This document shows positions 39,577 through 50,057 of a DNA stretch of 64,000 nt, piece after piece. How positions within the stretch are numbered: position 1 is the stretch's first letter; each line of letters starts with the position of its first letter. The translations under genes were made by a program, and so were the position numbers. The DNA comes from Afipia sp. (GTDB lineage: Bacteria; Pseudomonadota; Alphaproteobacteria; Rhizobiales; Xanthobacteraceae). The notes below the pieces were generated by a model. The model was given only the letters and a program-made list of their open reading frames with translations, was not told where the DNA came from and did no database searches. The stretch is taken from the NCBI GenBank assembly GCA_017308575.1, contig JAFKEQ010000001.1, forward strand, positions 372,001 through 436,000. Direction: 5' to 3'.

Positions 39577-40223
39577 CCGTTGCGATTATTGATTACGGCT
39601 CCGGTAATCTGCACTCGGCGGCAAAGGCTTTCGAGCGCGCCGCGCGCGCCATGGAAGACCCGCAGACCATCGTGGTCACGCGCGATCCTGACACGGTATT
39701 CCGCGCCGATCGCATCGTGCTGCCCGGCGTCGGCGCGTTCGCGGATTGCCGCAAGGGTCTCGATTCGCTGAACGGCATGGTGGATGCGATGACCGAAGCG
39801 GTGCGCGACAAGGCTAGACCTTTTTTTGGCATCTGTGTCGGCATGCAGCTGATGGCGACGCAGGGCAAGGAATACGTCACCACAAAAGGCCTCGACTGGA
39901 TCTCCGGCGATGTGGTGAAGATCCAGCCGCGCGATGAAGAGCTGAAGATTCCGCACATGGGCTGGAATACGCTCGATCTGGTGCGCGAACATCCGGTGCT
40001 GGACAAGCTTCCGCTCGGCGAGAAAGGCCGCCACGCCTATTTCGTGCACTCGTATCACCTCAATGCGGTGAACGAGGCGGATGTTGTCGCGCGCGCCGAC
40101 TACGGCGGCCCGGTGACGGCGATCGTTGCCAAAGACACCGCCATCGGCACGCAGTTTCACCCGGAGAAGAGCCAGCGTTTCGGTCTGGCCCTGATCTCGA
40201 ACTTTTTGAAGTGGAAGCCGTGA
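39573..40223 (+). CDS. hisH: Imidazole glycerol phosphate synthase, glutaminase subunit
   Basis: A 216-residue class I glutamine amidotransferase. [21 protein letters not shown] is the HisH N-terminus. The nucleophile is Cys in [12 protein letters not shown], and the His-Glu pair is in TQFHPEKSQ. It supplies ammonia to HisF. It starts with TTG at 39573, overlapping the preceding stop by three bases (TTGA), and ends overlapping the hisA GTG. Two overlapped weak starts in a row indicate tight translational coupling. Confidence 0.95.
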   Translation: MTVAIIDYGSGNLHSAAKAFERAARAMEDPQTIVVTRDPDTVFRADRIVLPGVGAFADCRKGLDSLNGMVDAMTEAVRDKARPFFGICVGMQLMATQGKEYVTTKGLDWISGDVVKIQPRDEELKIPHMGWNTLDLVREHPVLDKLPLGEKGRHAYFVHSYHLNAVNEADVVARADYGGPVTAIVAKDTAIGTQFHPEKSQRFGLALISNFLKWKP

Positions 40224-40960
40224 TTCTTTTTCCCGCCATCGATCTGAAGAACGGCCAGTGCGTTCGCCTCGAGCAGGGCGATATGGCGCGCGCGACCGTG
40301 TTCAACCTCGATCCCGCCGCGCAGGCGAAAACCTTCGAGACGCAGGGCTTCGAATATCTCCATGTGGTCGATCTCGACGGCGCATTCGCCGGCAAGCCGA
40401 TGAACGCGCAGGCGGTCGAGGCGATGCTCAAGGTGGTGAAGTTTCCGGTGCAACTCGGCGGCGGCATCCGCGATCTCGCGACCGTCGAAGCATGGCTGTC
40501 GAAAGGCATCCGCCGCGTCATCATCGGCACGGCAGCCGTGCGCGATCCGGCGCTGGTGAAGGAAGCGGCGAAGAAGTTTCCCGGCCGTGTCGCCGTCGGC
40601 CTCGATGCCCGCGACGGCAAGGTCGCCGTGGAAGGTTGGGCGGAAACCTCGACCGTCACCGTGCTCGACATCGCGCAGCGCTTCGAAGATGCCGGAGTCG
40701 CCGCGATCATCTTCACCGACATCGCGCGCGACGGCTTGCTGAAGGGCCTCAATCTCGATGCGACCATCGCGCTGGCGGAAGCGATTTCGATTCCGGTGAT
40801 CGCGTCCGGCGGACTTGCATCCATCGACGATGTGCAGGCGCTGCTGACGCCGCGCGCCAAAAAACTCGAAGGCGCGATCTCCGGACGCGCGCTCTATGAC
40901 GGACGCATCGATCCGGCGGAAGCGCTGAAGCTCATCCGCAATGCACGGGCAGCGGCATAA
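40220..40960 (+). CDS. hisA: Phosphoribosylformimino-AICAR-P isomerase
   Basis: A 246-residue (beta/alpha)8 barrel. [28 protein letters not shown] contains the catalytic first-strand Asp. [30 protein letters not shown] and the second phosphate site [13 protein letters not shown] match HisA; the second catalytic Asp is in [10 protein letters not shown]. It opens the ring of ProFAR in histidine synthesis. GTG 40220 overlaps the hisH stop (GTGA); an alternative GTG lies 9 bp earlier. Its stop shares one base with the hisF start (TAATG). Confidence 0.95.
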   Translation: MILFPAIDLKNGQCVRLEQGDMARATVFNLDPAAQAKTFETQGFEYLHVVDLDGAFAGKPMNAQAVEAMLKVVKFPVQLGGGIRDLATVEAWLSKGIRRVIIGTAAVRDPALVKEAAKKFPGRVAVGLDARDGKVAVEGWAETSTVTVLDIAQRFEDAGVAAIIFTDIARDGLLKGLNLDATIALAEAISIPVIASGGLASIDDVQALLTPRAKKLEGAISGRALYDGRIDPAEALKLIRNARAAA

Positions 40961-41736
40961 TGTTCAAGGTTCGCGTGATCCCCTGTCTCGACGTCAAGGA
41001 CGGCCGCGTGGTCAAGGGCGTCAACTTCGTCGACCTGCGCGATGCGGGCGATCCGGTGGAAGCCGCGATCGCCTATGATGCCGCGGGCGCGGACGAGCTT
41101 TGCTTCCTCGACATCAACGCCACCCATGAAAATCGCGGCACCATGCTGGACGTGGTACGGCGGACGGCCGAAGCCTGCTTTATGCCGCTGACGGTCGGCG
41201 GCGGCGTGCGCACCGTGGACGACATCCGCACGCTGCTCACCTATGGCGCGGACAAGGTTTCGATCAATTCGGCCGCCGTGGCACGGCGCGAGATCGTCAA
41301 GGAAGGGGCGGAGAAATTCGGCGATCAGTGCATCGTGGTGGCGATCGACGCCAAGAGCGTCGCGCGTCCCGGCGGCGGTTCGCGCTGGGAGATCTTCACC
41401 CATGGCGGGCGCAAGTCCACCGGCATCGACGCCATCGAATATGCCCAGGAAGTCGTCTCGCTCGGCGCGGGCGAAATCCTCCTGACCTCGATGGACCGCG
41501 ACGGCACCCGGCAGGGCTTCGACATTCCGCTGACCCGCGCCATCGCCGACAGCGTGAAGGTGCCGGTGATCGCATCGGGCGGCGTCGGCAATCTCGATCA
41601 TCTGGTTGCGGGCATCCGCGAGGGACACGCCACGGCTGTGCTGGCCGCCTCGATCTTCCATTTCGGCGAATTCACCATCCGTCAGGCCAAGGAGCACATG
41701 GCCCGCTCGGGGCTGCCGATGCGGCTGGACGCCTGA
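40960..41736 (+). CDS. hisF: Imidazole glycerol phosphate synthase, cyclase subunit
   Basis: A 258-residue barrel. [20 protein letters not shown] contains the catalytic Asp11-type residue. [17 protein letters not shown] and the second phosphate site [14 protein letters not shown] are present, with [21 protein letters not shown] carrying the second catalytic Asp. It condenses PRFAR with HisH-derived ammonia to IGP and AICAR. It shares one base with hisA. Confidence 0.96.
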   Translation: MFKVRVIPCLDVKDGRVVKGVNFVDLRDAGDPVEAAIAYDAAGADELCFLDINATHENRGTMLDVVRRTAEACFMPLTVGGGVRTVDDIRTLLTYGADKVSINSAAVARREIVKEGAEKFGDQCIVVAIDAKSVARPGGGSRWEIFTHGGRKSTGIDAIEYAQEVVSLGAGEILLTSMDRDGTRQGFDIPLTRAIADSVKVPVIASGGVGNLDHLVAGIREGHATAVLAASIFHFGEFTIRQAKEHMARSGLPMRLDA

Positions 41737-41819
41737 TTTTGAATACCTAATTTCAAATACCTGAATCCGCTCAACACTTTGCGCTCCCCGCCCGGAGCCG
41801 GACCTGATAGAAGCCGATT

Positions 41820-42143
41820 ATGAGCCGTTTCACGATCCACGACCTTGCCGCCACCATCGATGCCCGCGCGGCGTCCGGCGGTGACGCCTCCTACACCCGC
41901 AAGCTGCTGGACAAGGGCGCGGAGCATTGCGCCAAGAAGCTCGGCGAAGAGGCGGTCGAGACCGTCATCGCGGCGGTCGAGAACGATCGCGATCATCTGA
42001 TCGCCGAAAGCGCCGATCTGATGTTTCATTTTCTGGTGCTGCTGAAATCGCGCGGCGTCACGCTTGCGGATGTCGAGGAGAAGCTGGCGCAACGGACGCA
42101 AATGTCCGGGCTGGAAGAAAAAGCGTCGCGCAAGGCCGACTAA
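41820..42143 (+). CDS. hisE: Phosphoribosyl-ATP pyrophosphatase
   Basis: A 107-residue all-alpha MazG-like hydrolase catalysing the second step of histidine synthesis. [48 protein letters not shown] holds the EExxE-12-28-ExxD metal site. It is a separate gene, not fused to HisI. It follows hisF after 83 bp. Confidence 0.93.
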   Translation: MSRFTIHDLAATIDARAASGGDASYTRKLLDKGAEHCAKKLGEEAVETVIAAVENDRDHLIAESADLMFHFLVLLKSRGVTLADVEEKLAQRTQMSGLEEKASRKAD

Positions 42144-42192
42144 TCAATTCCGGAAGGCGCGGGACATGCCGGCCGGTCAGGAGGAATGGCTC

Positions 42193-43152
42193 ATGGATGT
42201 GAGAGCCGACCATCAGGTGCAGTACAACCCTTACCGCGTGTTCTCGCGCGCGCAGTGGGCCGCCTTGCGCGACGACATGCCGATGACGCTGACCGCCGAG
42301 GAAATCGCGCGGATGCATTCGATGCATGATCGCCTCGACATCAAGGAGGTCGAGGAAATCTATCTGCCGCTGTCGCGCCTTCTGTCGTTCTATGTCGCGG
42401 CGGCGCAGCGCCTGTTCGTGGCGCAGCGGCACTTCCTCGGCATCGAGGACCGCAAGATGCCCTACATCATCGGCGTCGCGGGTTCGGTGGCGGCCGGAAA
42501 GTCCACCACGGCGCGCGTGCTGCAGGCGCTGTTGGCGCGCTGGTCGCCGCGGCCCAAGGTCGATCTCGTCACCACCGACGGCTTCCTGTTTCCGAACCGG
42601 GTGCTGGAAGACAACGGCCTGATGCAGAAGAAGGGCTTTCCGGAAAGCTACGATCTTCCGACGCTGCTGTCGTTCCTGTCCGACATCAAGGCAGGCCGTC
42701 GCCCGGTGCGCGCGCCGGTCTATTCGCATCTGACCTACGACATCATTCCCAACGAGGGAATCGAGATCGACCGTCCCGATATCCTGATCGTCGAGGGCGT
42801 CAACGTGCTGCAGACCGGGCGGCTGCCGCGCGACGGCAAGGCCGTGCCCTATGTGTCGGACTTCTTCGACTTCTCGGTCTATATCGACGCGGATGAGCCG
42901 GTGCTGCGCGAATGGTATGTCGAGCGCTTCCTCAGCCTGCGCAGCACGGCGTTTCGCGATCCGCGATCCTACTTCAATCGCTATGCGAAGCTGTCCGACG
43001 CGGAGGCGACCGAAAAGGCGCTGTCGCTGTGGACCGGGATCAACCAGGTCAATCTCGAAGAGAACATCCTGCCGACACGTCCGCGCGCCACGCTGATCCT
43101 GAAGAAGGGCGCAGACCATGTCATCGAGACGGTGTCGCTGCGGCGGCTGTGA
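42193..43152 (+). CDS. coaA: Pantothenate kinase type I
   Basis: A 319-residue CoaA, first committed step of CoA synthesis. [30 protein letters not shown] is the family N-terminus. Walker A is [18 protein letters not shown], then [21 protein letters not shown] and [23 protein letters not shown] 42193 is chosen for the AGGAGG at 42179-42184; a start at 42166 is possible. It follows hisE by 49 bp, an arrangement common in Rhizobiales, and with coaE the window covers two CoA steps. Confidence 0.95.
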   Translation: MDVRADHQVQYNPYRVFSRAQWAALRDDMPMTLTAEEIARMHSMHDRLDIKEVEEIYLPLSRLLSFYVAAAQRLFVAQRHFLGIEDRKMPYIIGVAGSVAAGKSTTARVLQALLARWSPRPKVDLVTTDGFLFPNRVLEDNGLMQKKGFPESYDLPTLLSFLSDIKAGRRPVRAPVYSHLTYDIIPNEGIEIDRPDILIVEGVNVLQTGRLPRDGKAVPYVSDFFDFSVYIDADEPVLREWYVERFLSLRSTAFRDPRSYFNRYAKLSDAEATEKALSLWTGINQVNLEENILPTRPRATLILKKGADHVIETVSLRRL

Positions 43153-43200
43153 TTCTTTCGTCGTCCCCAGACTTGCTCTTGGCAACCCTCGTTTTTCCCC

Positions 43201-43290
43201 TGTCATCACCGGGCTTGTCCCGGTGATCCCGATAGATCTGGCATAGCGTTTGAATAATCGGGATGGCCGGGACAAGCCCGGCCATGACAA
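43201..43290. repeat. Intergenic palindromic repeat, family B (short form)
   Basis: TCACCGGGCTTGTCCCGGTGAT hairpin, CCCGAT, a 22-bp variable spacer, ATCGGGAT, then GGCCGGGACAAGCCCGGCC and ATGACA. Two different hairpins face each other. It lies between the convergent coaA and OlsB-like genes. Confidence 0.92.
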
Positions 43291-43319
43291 AAAGAACTAT
43301 TGAAAGAGAGCGGCGATAC

Positions 43320-44375
43320 CTACGCCGCGTGGCGCGTCGCGTCGGCGCCGAAGTGATCGAGGTAACGGCCAGAGATGGCCGACACCGGCATGACAACCAG
43401 TACATCCGTGGTGCCAAACTGGTGATCGACCACCGCGCCGTCGCCGATGAAGGCTCCGACGCGAAGGTAACCCTTGATGAGCGGCGGCAGCATGCGCAGC
43501 GCTGCCTTGGTGTCGATGTTCTCTTTCGCGATACGGTTCATTTCCACCCGGCGATCCGGGTGCGCGCTGGCGCGCCAGCCTTCCGGCGCGGCGGCGAAAT
43601 GATGCAGGAACGACAGCGGCAAGGCGAGACGGTCCGGATCGGTGCCCTCGAAGCTGGCGCAGCCGATCATCACATCGAGATTGTGCCGGCGCACATAGCT
43701 CCACACGCCATGCCACAGCAGTTCGACCGAGCGCTTGGTGCGATAGGCGGGCAGCACGCAGGAGCGGCCAAGCTCGAGAAATTTCAGGCCGGATTGCCGC
43801 GCCATCAGGCCGGAAATGTCGAACTCGTCGCCGGTGTAGAAGCCGCCGTGTTTCTCGGCGACATCCTGGCGCAGCAGGCGATAGGTGCCGACCACCGGCT
43901 GCTTGCCGCTCATGGTCGGCTTTGCCGCATGATCGACGACCAGAAGATGATCGCAGATCTTGTCGAACGCATCCTTGTCGCGCTGCGCCAGCATGGTTGC
44001 GGCGTCGGCGATGGCGGTGCCGTTCTTGTAGAACACCTTGTAGCGCAGCTTCTGCGCGCGCTTCACGTCGCCCTTGCTGCGGGCGAGACGAACTTCGAGC
44101 GCGCCGATCCGGCCGAGCGTCGCGGGGGCCGGCGGCTGAATATCGGGAATGGCTTCGCCGCGCAGGCTTGAGTGCAGAAGGTTCGGCATCAGCCAGGTCG
44201 CGGCGGCGGTGGCTGCCGACTTCGCGTTTTCGGGGCGCAGCATCTGGACCAGCGCGTTCTGACGGATCACGTCAAGCGGGCTGCGAACGGCGCTGCGCTG
44301 AGGCGAAAGCGGCTTGCGCCCGAATGCGCCGGAAATGCCAGCCGGCTTGATGTTCGCCGGTTTGTTGCCGTCCAT
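43320..44375 (-). CDS. GNAT-type acyltransferase, OlsB-like
   Basis: A 351-residue protein with a long disordered N-terminus (1-95) and an acetyltransferase_5/OlsB-type fold: IGALEVRLARSKGDVKRAQKLRYKVFYKN, DHLLVVD, GTYRLLRQDVAEKHGGFYTGDEFDI, FLELGRSCVLPAYRTKRSVELLWHGVW and LIKGYLRVGAFIGDGAVVDHQFGTTDVLVV. OlsB adds a 3-hydroxyacyl chain to ornithine to make ornithine lipids. The partner OlsA is not next to it, and relatives annotated as hemolysin-type acyltransferases are hard to separate, so the substrate is uncertain. It is transcribed away from the kinase promoter side, both genes leftward. Confidence 0.72.
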   Translation of the reverse strand: MDGNKPANIKPAGISGAFGRKPLSPQRSAVRSPLDVIRQNALVQMLRPENAKSAATAAATWLMPNLLHSSLRGEAIPDIQPPAPATLGRIGALEVRLARSKGDVKRAQKLRYKVFYKNGTAIADAATMLAQRDKDAFDKICDHLLVVDHAAKPTMSGKQPVVGTYRLLRQDVAEKHGGFYTGDEFDISGLMARQSGLKFLELGRSCVLPAYRTKRSVELLWHGVWSYVRRHNLDVMIGCASFEGTDPDRLALPLSFLHHFAAAPEGWRASAHPDRRVEMNRIAKENIDTKAALRMLPPLIKGYLRVGAFIGDGAVVDHQFGTTDVLVVMPVSAISGRYLDHFGADATRHAA

Positions 44376-44474
44376 GGTTTCCTCGTGGCCGCGCGCCTTG
44401 ATTCGTCAGGCGCGACCGTGAGCCATCACTAACCATGGTCGTGATACGGATTTATGACATCGCCAGAGCGGCTG

Positions 44475-46724
44475 TTAAACGGCGATGGTGCGCGATGCGG
44501 AAATCGCCGCGAGCGCTTCGGACAGCTTGTCGCGATCCAGCGGCTTGACGAGGAAGCCGTCCATGCCGGCCTCGAAGCAGGCGTAGCGGTCATCCACCAG
44601 GGTGTTTGCGGTCAGCGCGAGAATGGCGGTGCGCTTTGCGCCGCGATCGATCTCATGGGAACGGATTTGCTTGGCGGCCTTGATGCCGTCAATCTTCGGC
44701 ATCTGCACATCCATCAGCACCACATCATAAGGTGCGCCGGCGCTGTGTGCCGCGAGCCATGACTCCAGCGCCTGTTCGCCGTCGGTGGTGATGACGGGAC
44801 GATGACCCATCCGCACCAGCAGCGAGCGGATCAGCAGCGCGTTGATCTCGTTGTCTTCCGCCACAAGGACGGACAGTCCCTGCGCCGGGGTTTTGACGGG
44901 TGCTGTTTCCATCTCGTGTGCGAGATTGATGCCGTCGGGCAGATCGGGGACCAGAGCCGCGGAAGCGCCGCTCAAACGCTCGGCCAGGGAGGCCGCGCGC
45001 AGCGGCTTCACCAGATAGCCGGTGAACAGGGTCATCATCGCGGGCGCGATGTCGCGCCGCATGGCCGGGGTGAACATCGCAATGCGCTGTGCGGCATGAC
45101 GCTGCGCGGCGTCACCGAGTTCGCGCATCGCCGTTTCGCCGACAGCGTAGTCGATCAGGATTCCATGCCACGCGCGTTCGGGCAGCAGCGCCGCCGCGAT
45201 GGACGCATCCGCCACCGTGCAGGTCTGCGCGCCCCAGCGCTCCAGACGCCGCGCGATCAGCAAAGCTTCGATGGTTTGCGGGCCGACCAGCATGACGGAT
45301 TTGTCGGTGAGGTCGGGCGGGGTGAAGGCCGCGCCGTGAGCGTCGCCGCGGCCGGAATCGGCCAGCGGAATTGCGAACTGGAATGTTGCGCCTTCGCCCT
45401 CGGCGCTTTCCACCGCGATGCGCCCGCCCATGCGGCGGACGATGCGGTCGCTGATGCTCAGCCCAAGTCCGGTGCCGCCGAAGTTGCGCGCGGTGCCGTC
45501 GGACGCCTGCTCGAATTCGCGGAAGATGCGCTCCTGCGCCTCGGGCGCGATTCCGATCCCGGTATCGCGCACGATGAAGCTGATCTCGCCGGGCCAGATG
45601 CCCGGCTCGACCATGATGGCGACGCCGCCTTCGGGTGTGAACTTGATGGCGTTGCCCGCAAGATTGAGCAGCACCTGCCGCAGCCGCGCGGCATCGCCGA
45701 TCACCTCAACCGGCAGGCGCTCGTCCACATAGGATGCGATCTCGAGCTTGCGCGCCTGCGCGCGGGGCGCCAGCAGTTCGGTGATGTCCTCGATCAGGGC
45801 TGCGAGCGCGAACGGGCGGTGTTCGAGATCGATCTTGCCGGCCTCGATCTTGGAGAAGTCCAGCAGTTCGTCGATCAGCGCGGTCAGCGCGTCGCCGGAG
45901 GTTTTGACGGCTTTCGCATAGGTCGCCTGCTCGGCGGTGAGCGGGGTGTCGAGCAGCAGGTTGCTCATGCCGATGATGCCGTTCAGCGGCGTGCGGATTT
46001 CATGGGAGGCCATGGCGAGGAATTTCGACTTGGCCAGATTCGCGGTGTTGGCGAGATCGCGCGCCTGCGCGAGGGCGCGTTCGGTTTCGACCCGGTCGGT
46101 CACGTCGCGGCCGACGCATTGCAGGTCGGCGGGGCTGTGGGCATCGTGACGGATCAGCCCTTCCCGCCAGGCAATCCAGCGCGGCCCGAGCGCGCTGTCG
46201 ATCTTCTGGTCGTGGATGCGCACGCCGTTCGGCTCCACCGCTTCCAGACCCTGCATCAGCACGGGCAAGGTGAAGCGCGTGCCGATCAGGGCTTCGCGCG
46301 GCTTGCGCGCCAGCGCGCAATAGGCGTCGTTGACGGAGGTGATGATGCCATCGCCGTCGCGCAGCACGATCAGGTCGCTTTGCGATTCGAACAGGCTGCG
46401 CGCATGCTCCTCCGCGCTTTTCAGCTCCCAGTTTCGATCGACCAGCGCCTCGTTGTGCATTTCGATCCGGCGCATCTTCTTGCGCAGCCATCGCATCCGC
46501 ATGCTGAGAGTGGCGAGCGCGAGGCACGCCAGCGCGAACAGGAAGCTCGCACCCAGCGCGAAGGTATGGGGATTGTAGGCATCGGTCCGGCTTCCCATGA
46601 TGAAGCCGTAAGCTCCGCCGAACGTCGCGGAGAAAATCGAAAACGAGCGGATTGTGGCGCTGATCCAGGGATGGCGCCGGTTAAAGCGGCGCAGGCGCGA
46701 TCGGATGCGTAAGGTCCGCAACAT
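44475..46724 (-). CDS. Hybrid histidine kinase with degenerate and canonical receivers
   Basis: A 749-residue sensor. Two membrane helices lie near residues 20-75 ([33 protein letters not shown]). A coiled segment and PAS domain (about 105-210) precede HisKA with [10 protein letters not shown] and the phospho-His near residue 241. HATPase holds [16 protein letters not shown] and [10 protein letters not shown]. Receiver 1 (about 465-575) reads [16 protein letters not shown], so the acidic pair is missing although Asp persists in ILIDYAV. Receiver 2 (about 625-740) is canonical: [36 protein letters not shown]. No dedicated output gene is adjacent. Signal unknown. Confidence 0.9.
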   Translation of the reverse strand: MLRTLRIRSRLRRFNRRHPWISATIRSFSIFSATFGGAYGFIMGSRTDAYNPHTFALGASFLFALACLALATLSMRMRWLRKKMRRIEMHNEALVDRNWELKSAEEHARSLFESQSDLIVLRDGDGIITSVNDAYCALARKPREALIGTRFTLPVLMQGLEAVEPNGVRIHDQKIDSALGPRWIAWREGLIRHDAHSPADLQCVGRDVTDRVETERALAQARDLANTANLAKSKFLAMASHEIRTPLNGIIGMSNLLLDTPLTAEQATYAKAVKTSGDALTALIDELLDFSKIEAGKIDLEHRPFALAALIEDITELLAPRAQARKLEIASYVDERLPVEVIGDAARLRQVLLNLAGNAIKFTPEGGVAIMVEPGIWPGEISFIVRDTGIGIAPEAQERIFREFEQASDGTARNFGGTGLGLSISDRIVRRMGGRIAVESAEGEGATFQFAIPLADSGRGDAHGAAFTPPDLTDKSVMLVGPQTIEALLIARRLERWGAQTCTVADASIAAALLPERAWHGILIDYAVGETAMRELGDAAQRHAAQRIAMFTPAMRRDIAPAMMTLFTGYLVKPLRAASLAERLSGASAALVPDLPDGINLAHEMETAPVKTPAQGLSVLVAEDNEINALLIRSLLVRMGHRPVITTDGEQALESWLAAHSAGAPYDVVLMDVQMPKIDGIKAAKQIRSHEIDRGAKRTAILALTANTLVDDRYACFEAGMDGFLVKPLDRDKLSEALAAISASRTIAV

Positions 46725-46861
46725 CAGTCTCCGTTCCGCCGGTGAACTCGCCGCCTGAAAGATCTTCGCAACAATGGGGCGGGGATGTTTCCGAAATGTT
46801 TGAAGCGTGAAACGGCGGGATGCGCCGTTGCCGGTATGGTGAACGGCGCGTTAACGCTGCC

Positions 46862-47326
46862 TCAGATCGCGCGATCGGCGAGGCGCATGCCGCGTCCGGC
46901 GGCGACAACAAGGGCCGCTGCATCCCGCACGCTGAACGTGCGCGAGTGCACGAAGATCCGGTAGTCCGCGCCGCCCTCCCTGGTGAGGAAAATCACCGGG
47001 TCGCGGCCCGATGCCTGATCGGAAATGCTGACGAAGGACGTATCGCGGTTGACCGAGCAGCTTTCGCCGGCATCGCTGGTGCGCTTGTCGTCGATCACGG
47101 CGAAGTCGGCGAGACCGGCGTCGTCCACGATCTGCACGCGCACGGTCGCGGTTTCCGGATCGTCGGTGAAGGCGACATGCAGCGGATTCTGCCAGGGCGC
47201 GGTGGCGATCTGCATGGAGGCGCGGCCGAGGGCGATGCAAGGGCGGTCGCTTGGAACAAGCTCGCCGCCGGCGACCACGCCGACAAAAAGCAACGGGATG
47301 GTCGAAGCCAGAATTGTCTTACGCAT
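46862..47326 (-). CDS. Small exported protein of unknown function
   Basis: A 154-residue protein with a clear signal peptide (MRKTILASTIPLLFVGVVAGGE). The mature part has two cysteines (SDRPCIALG and GESCSVNRD) that could form a disulphide, and a beta-rich composition with DDPETATVRVQIVDDAGLADFAVIDD. I do not recognise the family. A GTG at 47335 is an alternative start. It lies between comM and the hybrid kinase, all leftward, with 162 bp to comM. Confidence 0.65.
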   Translation of the reverse strand: MRKTILASTIPLLFVGVVAGGELVPSDRPCIALGRASMQIATAPWQNPLHVAFTDDPETATVRVQIVDDAGLADFAVIDDKRTSDAGESCSVNRDTSFVSISDQASGRDPVIFLTREGGADYRIFVHSRTFSVRDAAALVVAAGRGMRLADRAI

Positions 47327-47488
47327 GAACGCCACTCACAACACAACACTGCGGACCGGCCGCTTATGGTTCGTGAAGTGTAAAGAGAGATCGTTACGGA
47401 AGCGTTGTCGGGCGGCGCATCGCGTTGTGAAAATCGGCGTTGTGAAAACGAGCCGGTGACATGCGCGGGGTGCGTTGGGCCGCGATGG

Positions 47489-49027
47489 TTACGCCGCGCG
47501 GCGCAGGTCTTCCGCCAGCGCGCGGTAGGACAGTGCCTCGGCGAGATGCACCCGTCCGATCTGGTCCGCGCGATCGAGATCGGCCAGCGTGCGCGCCACC
47601 CGCAGCACGCGGTGATAGCCGCGCGCGGAGAGGCGCATGCTGTCGGCGGCGTCGTGTAGCAGCTTCCGGCCCGCCGCGTCCGGCTGCGCGATCGCGTCGA
47701 GCACCGCTGCGGGCGCCTCGGCATTGGTTCGGACATGCGGAAGGCCGATGGTCTCGAAGCGTGCGATCTGGATCGCGCGCGCGGCGGCGACACGCGCGGC
47801 GACTTCGGCGGAACCTTCCGACGGCGGCGGAAGAATGAGATCCGAGGCTGTCACCGCGGGCACTTCGATGCGCAGATCGATGCGGTCCATCAGCGGGCCG
47901 GAAATGCGGCTCTGATAGTCGGCGGTGCAGCGCTCGAGCCGTCCGCGCTTGCAGGCATAGCCCGGCTCATAGGCCTGTCCGCAGCGGCAGGGATTCATGG
48001 CGGCGACCAGCATGAAGCGCGCGGGATAGGTGACGCGATGATTGGCGCGCGACACCGCGACCTCGCCGTTCTCCAGCGGCTGGCGCAGCGAATCCAGCAC
48101 CCGCGCATCGAACTCCGGCAGTTCGTCCAGAAACAGCACGCCATGATGAGCCAGCGAAATTTCGCCGGGCCGCGCGCGCATGCCGCCGCCGGTCAGCGCG
48201 GCCATGCTGGCGGAATGATGCGGTGCGCGGAATGGGCGGCTCGTGGACAGTGCGCCGTCTTTCAGTTCGCCCGCGACGGACGCGATCATCGAAATTTCGA
48301 GCAGTTCGGGCGGCGACAGCGGCGGCAGGATCGACGGCAGCCGCGCGGCCAGCATGGATTTGCCAGCACCGGGACTTCCGATCATCAGGAGATGGTGCCC
48401 GCCGGCCGCCGCGATCTCCAGCGCGCGCTTGGCGCCTTCCTGTCCCTTGATGTCGCACAGGTCGAGGGCGGCGGTCTGGCGTTCGGCCATTTTCGGCTGC
48501 GGCCGCGACAGCACCTGCGTGCCTTTGAAATGATTTGCGATCTGGATCAGTGAGGTGGCTGCGACGATCTGGATCTCGGGACTCGCCCATGCCGCCTCCG
48601 CGCCGCAGGCGGCGGGACAGATCAACCCTTCGTCGCGCGCGTTGGCGCCGATGGCGGCGGGCAGCACGCCCGCGACCGGCGCGATCGAACCGTCGAGGCC
48701 GAGTTCACCCAGCACGGTGAAGCCGCTCAGGGCATCGGGCGGAATCGCGCCGATCGCCGCCATCAGTCCGAGCGCGATCGGCAGGTCGTAGTGGCTGCCC
48801 TCCTTGGGAAGATCGGCGGGCGCGAGATTGACGGTGATTCGCCGGGCGGGAAGCGCGAGGCCGGAGGCAATCAGGGCCGAGCGGACCCGCTCGCGCGCTT
48901 CGGACACGGCCTTGTCGGGCAGGCCGACGATGCTGAAGGCAGGCAGGCCCGGCGCGACCTGGACCTGCACGTCCACCGCGCGCGCATCGATGCCTTCAAA
49001 CGCAACTGTGGATACGTGCTGGACCAT
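47489..49027 (-). CDS. comM: ComM/YifB Mg-chelatase-like AAA ATPase
   Basis: A 512-residue protein with an N-terminal Lon-like domain (VSTVAFEGIDARAVDVQVQVAPGLPAFSIVGLPDKAVSEARERVRSAL, and NLAPADLPKEGSHYDLPIALG) and a magnesium-chelatase AAA core. Walker A is IGSPGAGKSMLAARLP and Walker B LFLDELPEF; AAMNPCRCG carries the metal-like cysteines and HRVLRVARTLADLD is the sensor-2 region. ComM is a branch-migration helicase supporting natural transformation in other genera. ATG 49027 is chosen over an in-frame start at 49075 that lacks homology. Confidence 0.93.
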   Translation of the reverse strand: MVQHVSTVAFEGIDARAVDVQVQVAPGLPAFSIVGLPDKAVSEARERVRSALIASGLALPARRITVNLAPADLPKEGSHYDLPIALGLMAAIGAIPPDALSGFTVLGELGLDGSIAPVAGVLPAAIGANARDEGLICPAACGAEAAWASPEIQIVAATSLIQIANHFKGTQVLSRPQPKMAERQTAALDLCDIKGQEGAKRALEIAAAGGHHLLMIGSPGAGKSMLAARLPSILPPLSPPELLEISMIASVAGELKDGALSTSRPFRAPHHSASMAALTGGGMRARPGEISLAHHGVLFLDELPEFDARVLDSLRQPLENGEVAVSRANHRVTYPARFMLVAAMNPCRCGQAYEPGYACKRGRLERCTADYQSRISGPLMDRIDLRIEVPAVTASDLILPPPSEGSAEVAARVAAARAIQIARFETIGLPHVRTNAEAPAAVLDAIAQPDAAGRKLLHDAADSMRLSARGYHRVLRVARTLADLDRADQIGRVHLAEALSYRALAEDLRRAA

Positions 49028-49377
49028 TGCGCCCTCGCCCCGCGAAAAGCCTAGCAGGAACTTTTCGGAACGCAAGAACGTTTAGAGAACATGACGTGGC
49101 GGTTCTTTTCCTCCGCCGCACGCCGCCCGATCCAGCCGGTGAGGCGTTGCGGACTATCCGGTGCAAAAATGGAGCTATCTCAATAAGAAATGTTATATAT
49201 AATAAGTATAGATGAAATAACGATTCAAATGTATTGCAGATATGGCAGAGTATTGCCTGCAATATAGCTACAGTTTTAACTCGTATATTATCCTTAACCA
49301 AATATTAATACGATAATTTACCTGCGCGTCGTTCCATTTACCTTGATCGCAGTCGCCGGCAATCAAGGACAAACAAA
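49028..49377. other. 350-bp intergenic region with AT-rich island
   Basis: No gene is supported. Bases 49146-49330 are unusually AT-rich for this chromosome (GTTATATATAATAAGTATAG, TCGTATATTATCCTTAACC), with several TATA- and TTAA-type motifs, while the flanks return to normal composition. It separates the divergent comM and the orphan exported protein gene and includes the CtrA-type box at 49294. Confidence 0.7.
49294..49308 (+). promoter_or_regulatory. TTAA-N7-TTAA (CtrA-type) box upstream of orphan exported protein
   Basis: TTAA (49294-49297), CCAAATA, TTAA (49305-49308) fits CtrA spacing exactly. It is about 70 bp upstream of the ATG at 49378. A GATTC lies at 49222. The AT-rich context raises the chance of coincidence. 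Confidence 0.4.
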
Positions 49378-50028
49378 ATGGCCCGCCCGCTTCTCCGGTT
49401 TCTTCATGGATCTGTTCTGCTCGCGGTGCTGACCGCGTTCGCTCATCACACCATCGTCGTGCCCGCGATCGCGCAGGGCGCGGATACGGGCAGCGAGGCC
49501 GCGCCGCGCGATCTGATCCCCGGAGAGCGGACAAGCTGTTCGCTGCCGCCGGCTGCGGCAGAACCGCTGGACCCGCCGACCACGTCGGCGCTCTCCGGCA
49601 TCAAACAGTTTCGTGCGGGCGAGTATTTCAGGGAAGACATCGCGCCGGGCGCGGAAGTCAGAATTCTATGGATCGGCGCGACCTTCATGCGCCGCTATGC
49701 CGTCAAAACCGAGAGTGTCGCCATTCATACGGCGGTTCGCTTCCATACATTGCGAAGATCGTCTGCCGACAAGCAGATCATCGACGCGCTTGGCGATCGT
49801 CATGAGACCAGGCTTGCCGGCCTGTGGTGCGTCCTGAAGAAACAGGCGAATGGCGAGGAGGGAATCCTGCTCATCAACGCCGTCCCGAATATTTTTTATG
49901 TGCGCGACAGCACCGGCGTTCTCGGCGCGGTCGATGTTGTCTGGGGCGGCGCGGGATGGGAAATCGGAGCCAGCCCGGCGGAAGGCGATCGACAATGGCC
50001 GTCGGGCGCGCGCGTGATGTCGCGCTAG
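49378..50028 (+). CDS. Exported protein of unknown function
   Basis: A 216-residue protein with a signal peptide (RPLLRFLHGSVLLAVLTAF...AIAQGADTG). The mature part contains two cysteines (RTSCSLPP and GLWCVLKK) and no recognised domain; it is rich in beta-type strands (GAEVRILWIGATF, GVLGAVDVVWGGAGWEIG). Unknown family. The preceding AT-rich leader and absence of operon partners suggest a separately regulated, possibly accessory gene. ATG 49378 has the weak ribosome-binding site AAGGACAAACAAA. Confidence 0.6.
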   Translation: MARPLLRFLHGSVLLAVLTAFAHHTIVVPAIAQGADTGSEAAPRDLIPGERTSCSLPPAAAEPLDPPTTSALSGIKQFRAGEYFREDIAPGAEVRILWIGATFMRRYAVKTESVAIHTAVRFHTLRRSSADKQIIDALGDRHETRLAGLWCVLKKQANGEEGILLINAVPNIFYVRDSTGVLGAVDVVWGGAGWEIGASPAEGDRQWPSGARVMSR

Positions 50029-50057
50029 TGTCCTGAGTAGGAGGCTTGCCGCGCGCG

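Noticed and set aside
44802..46712. A 636-codon open frame on the plus strand
   Set aside because: Antisense shadow of the hybrid histidine kinase; no domain or ribosome-binding site.
49186..49210. The run GTTATATATAATAAGTATAG as a possible tRNA or small RNA
   Set aside because: No cloverleaf or stable stem; it reads as AT-rich promoter-like DNA only.
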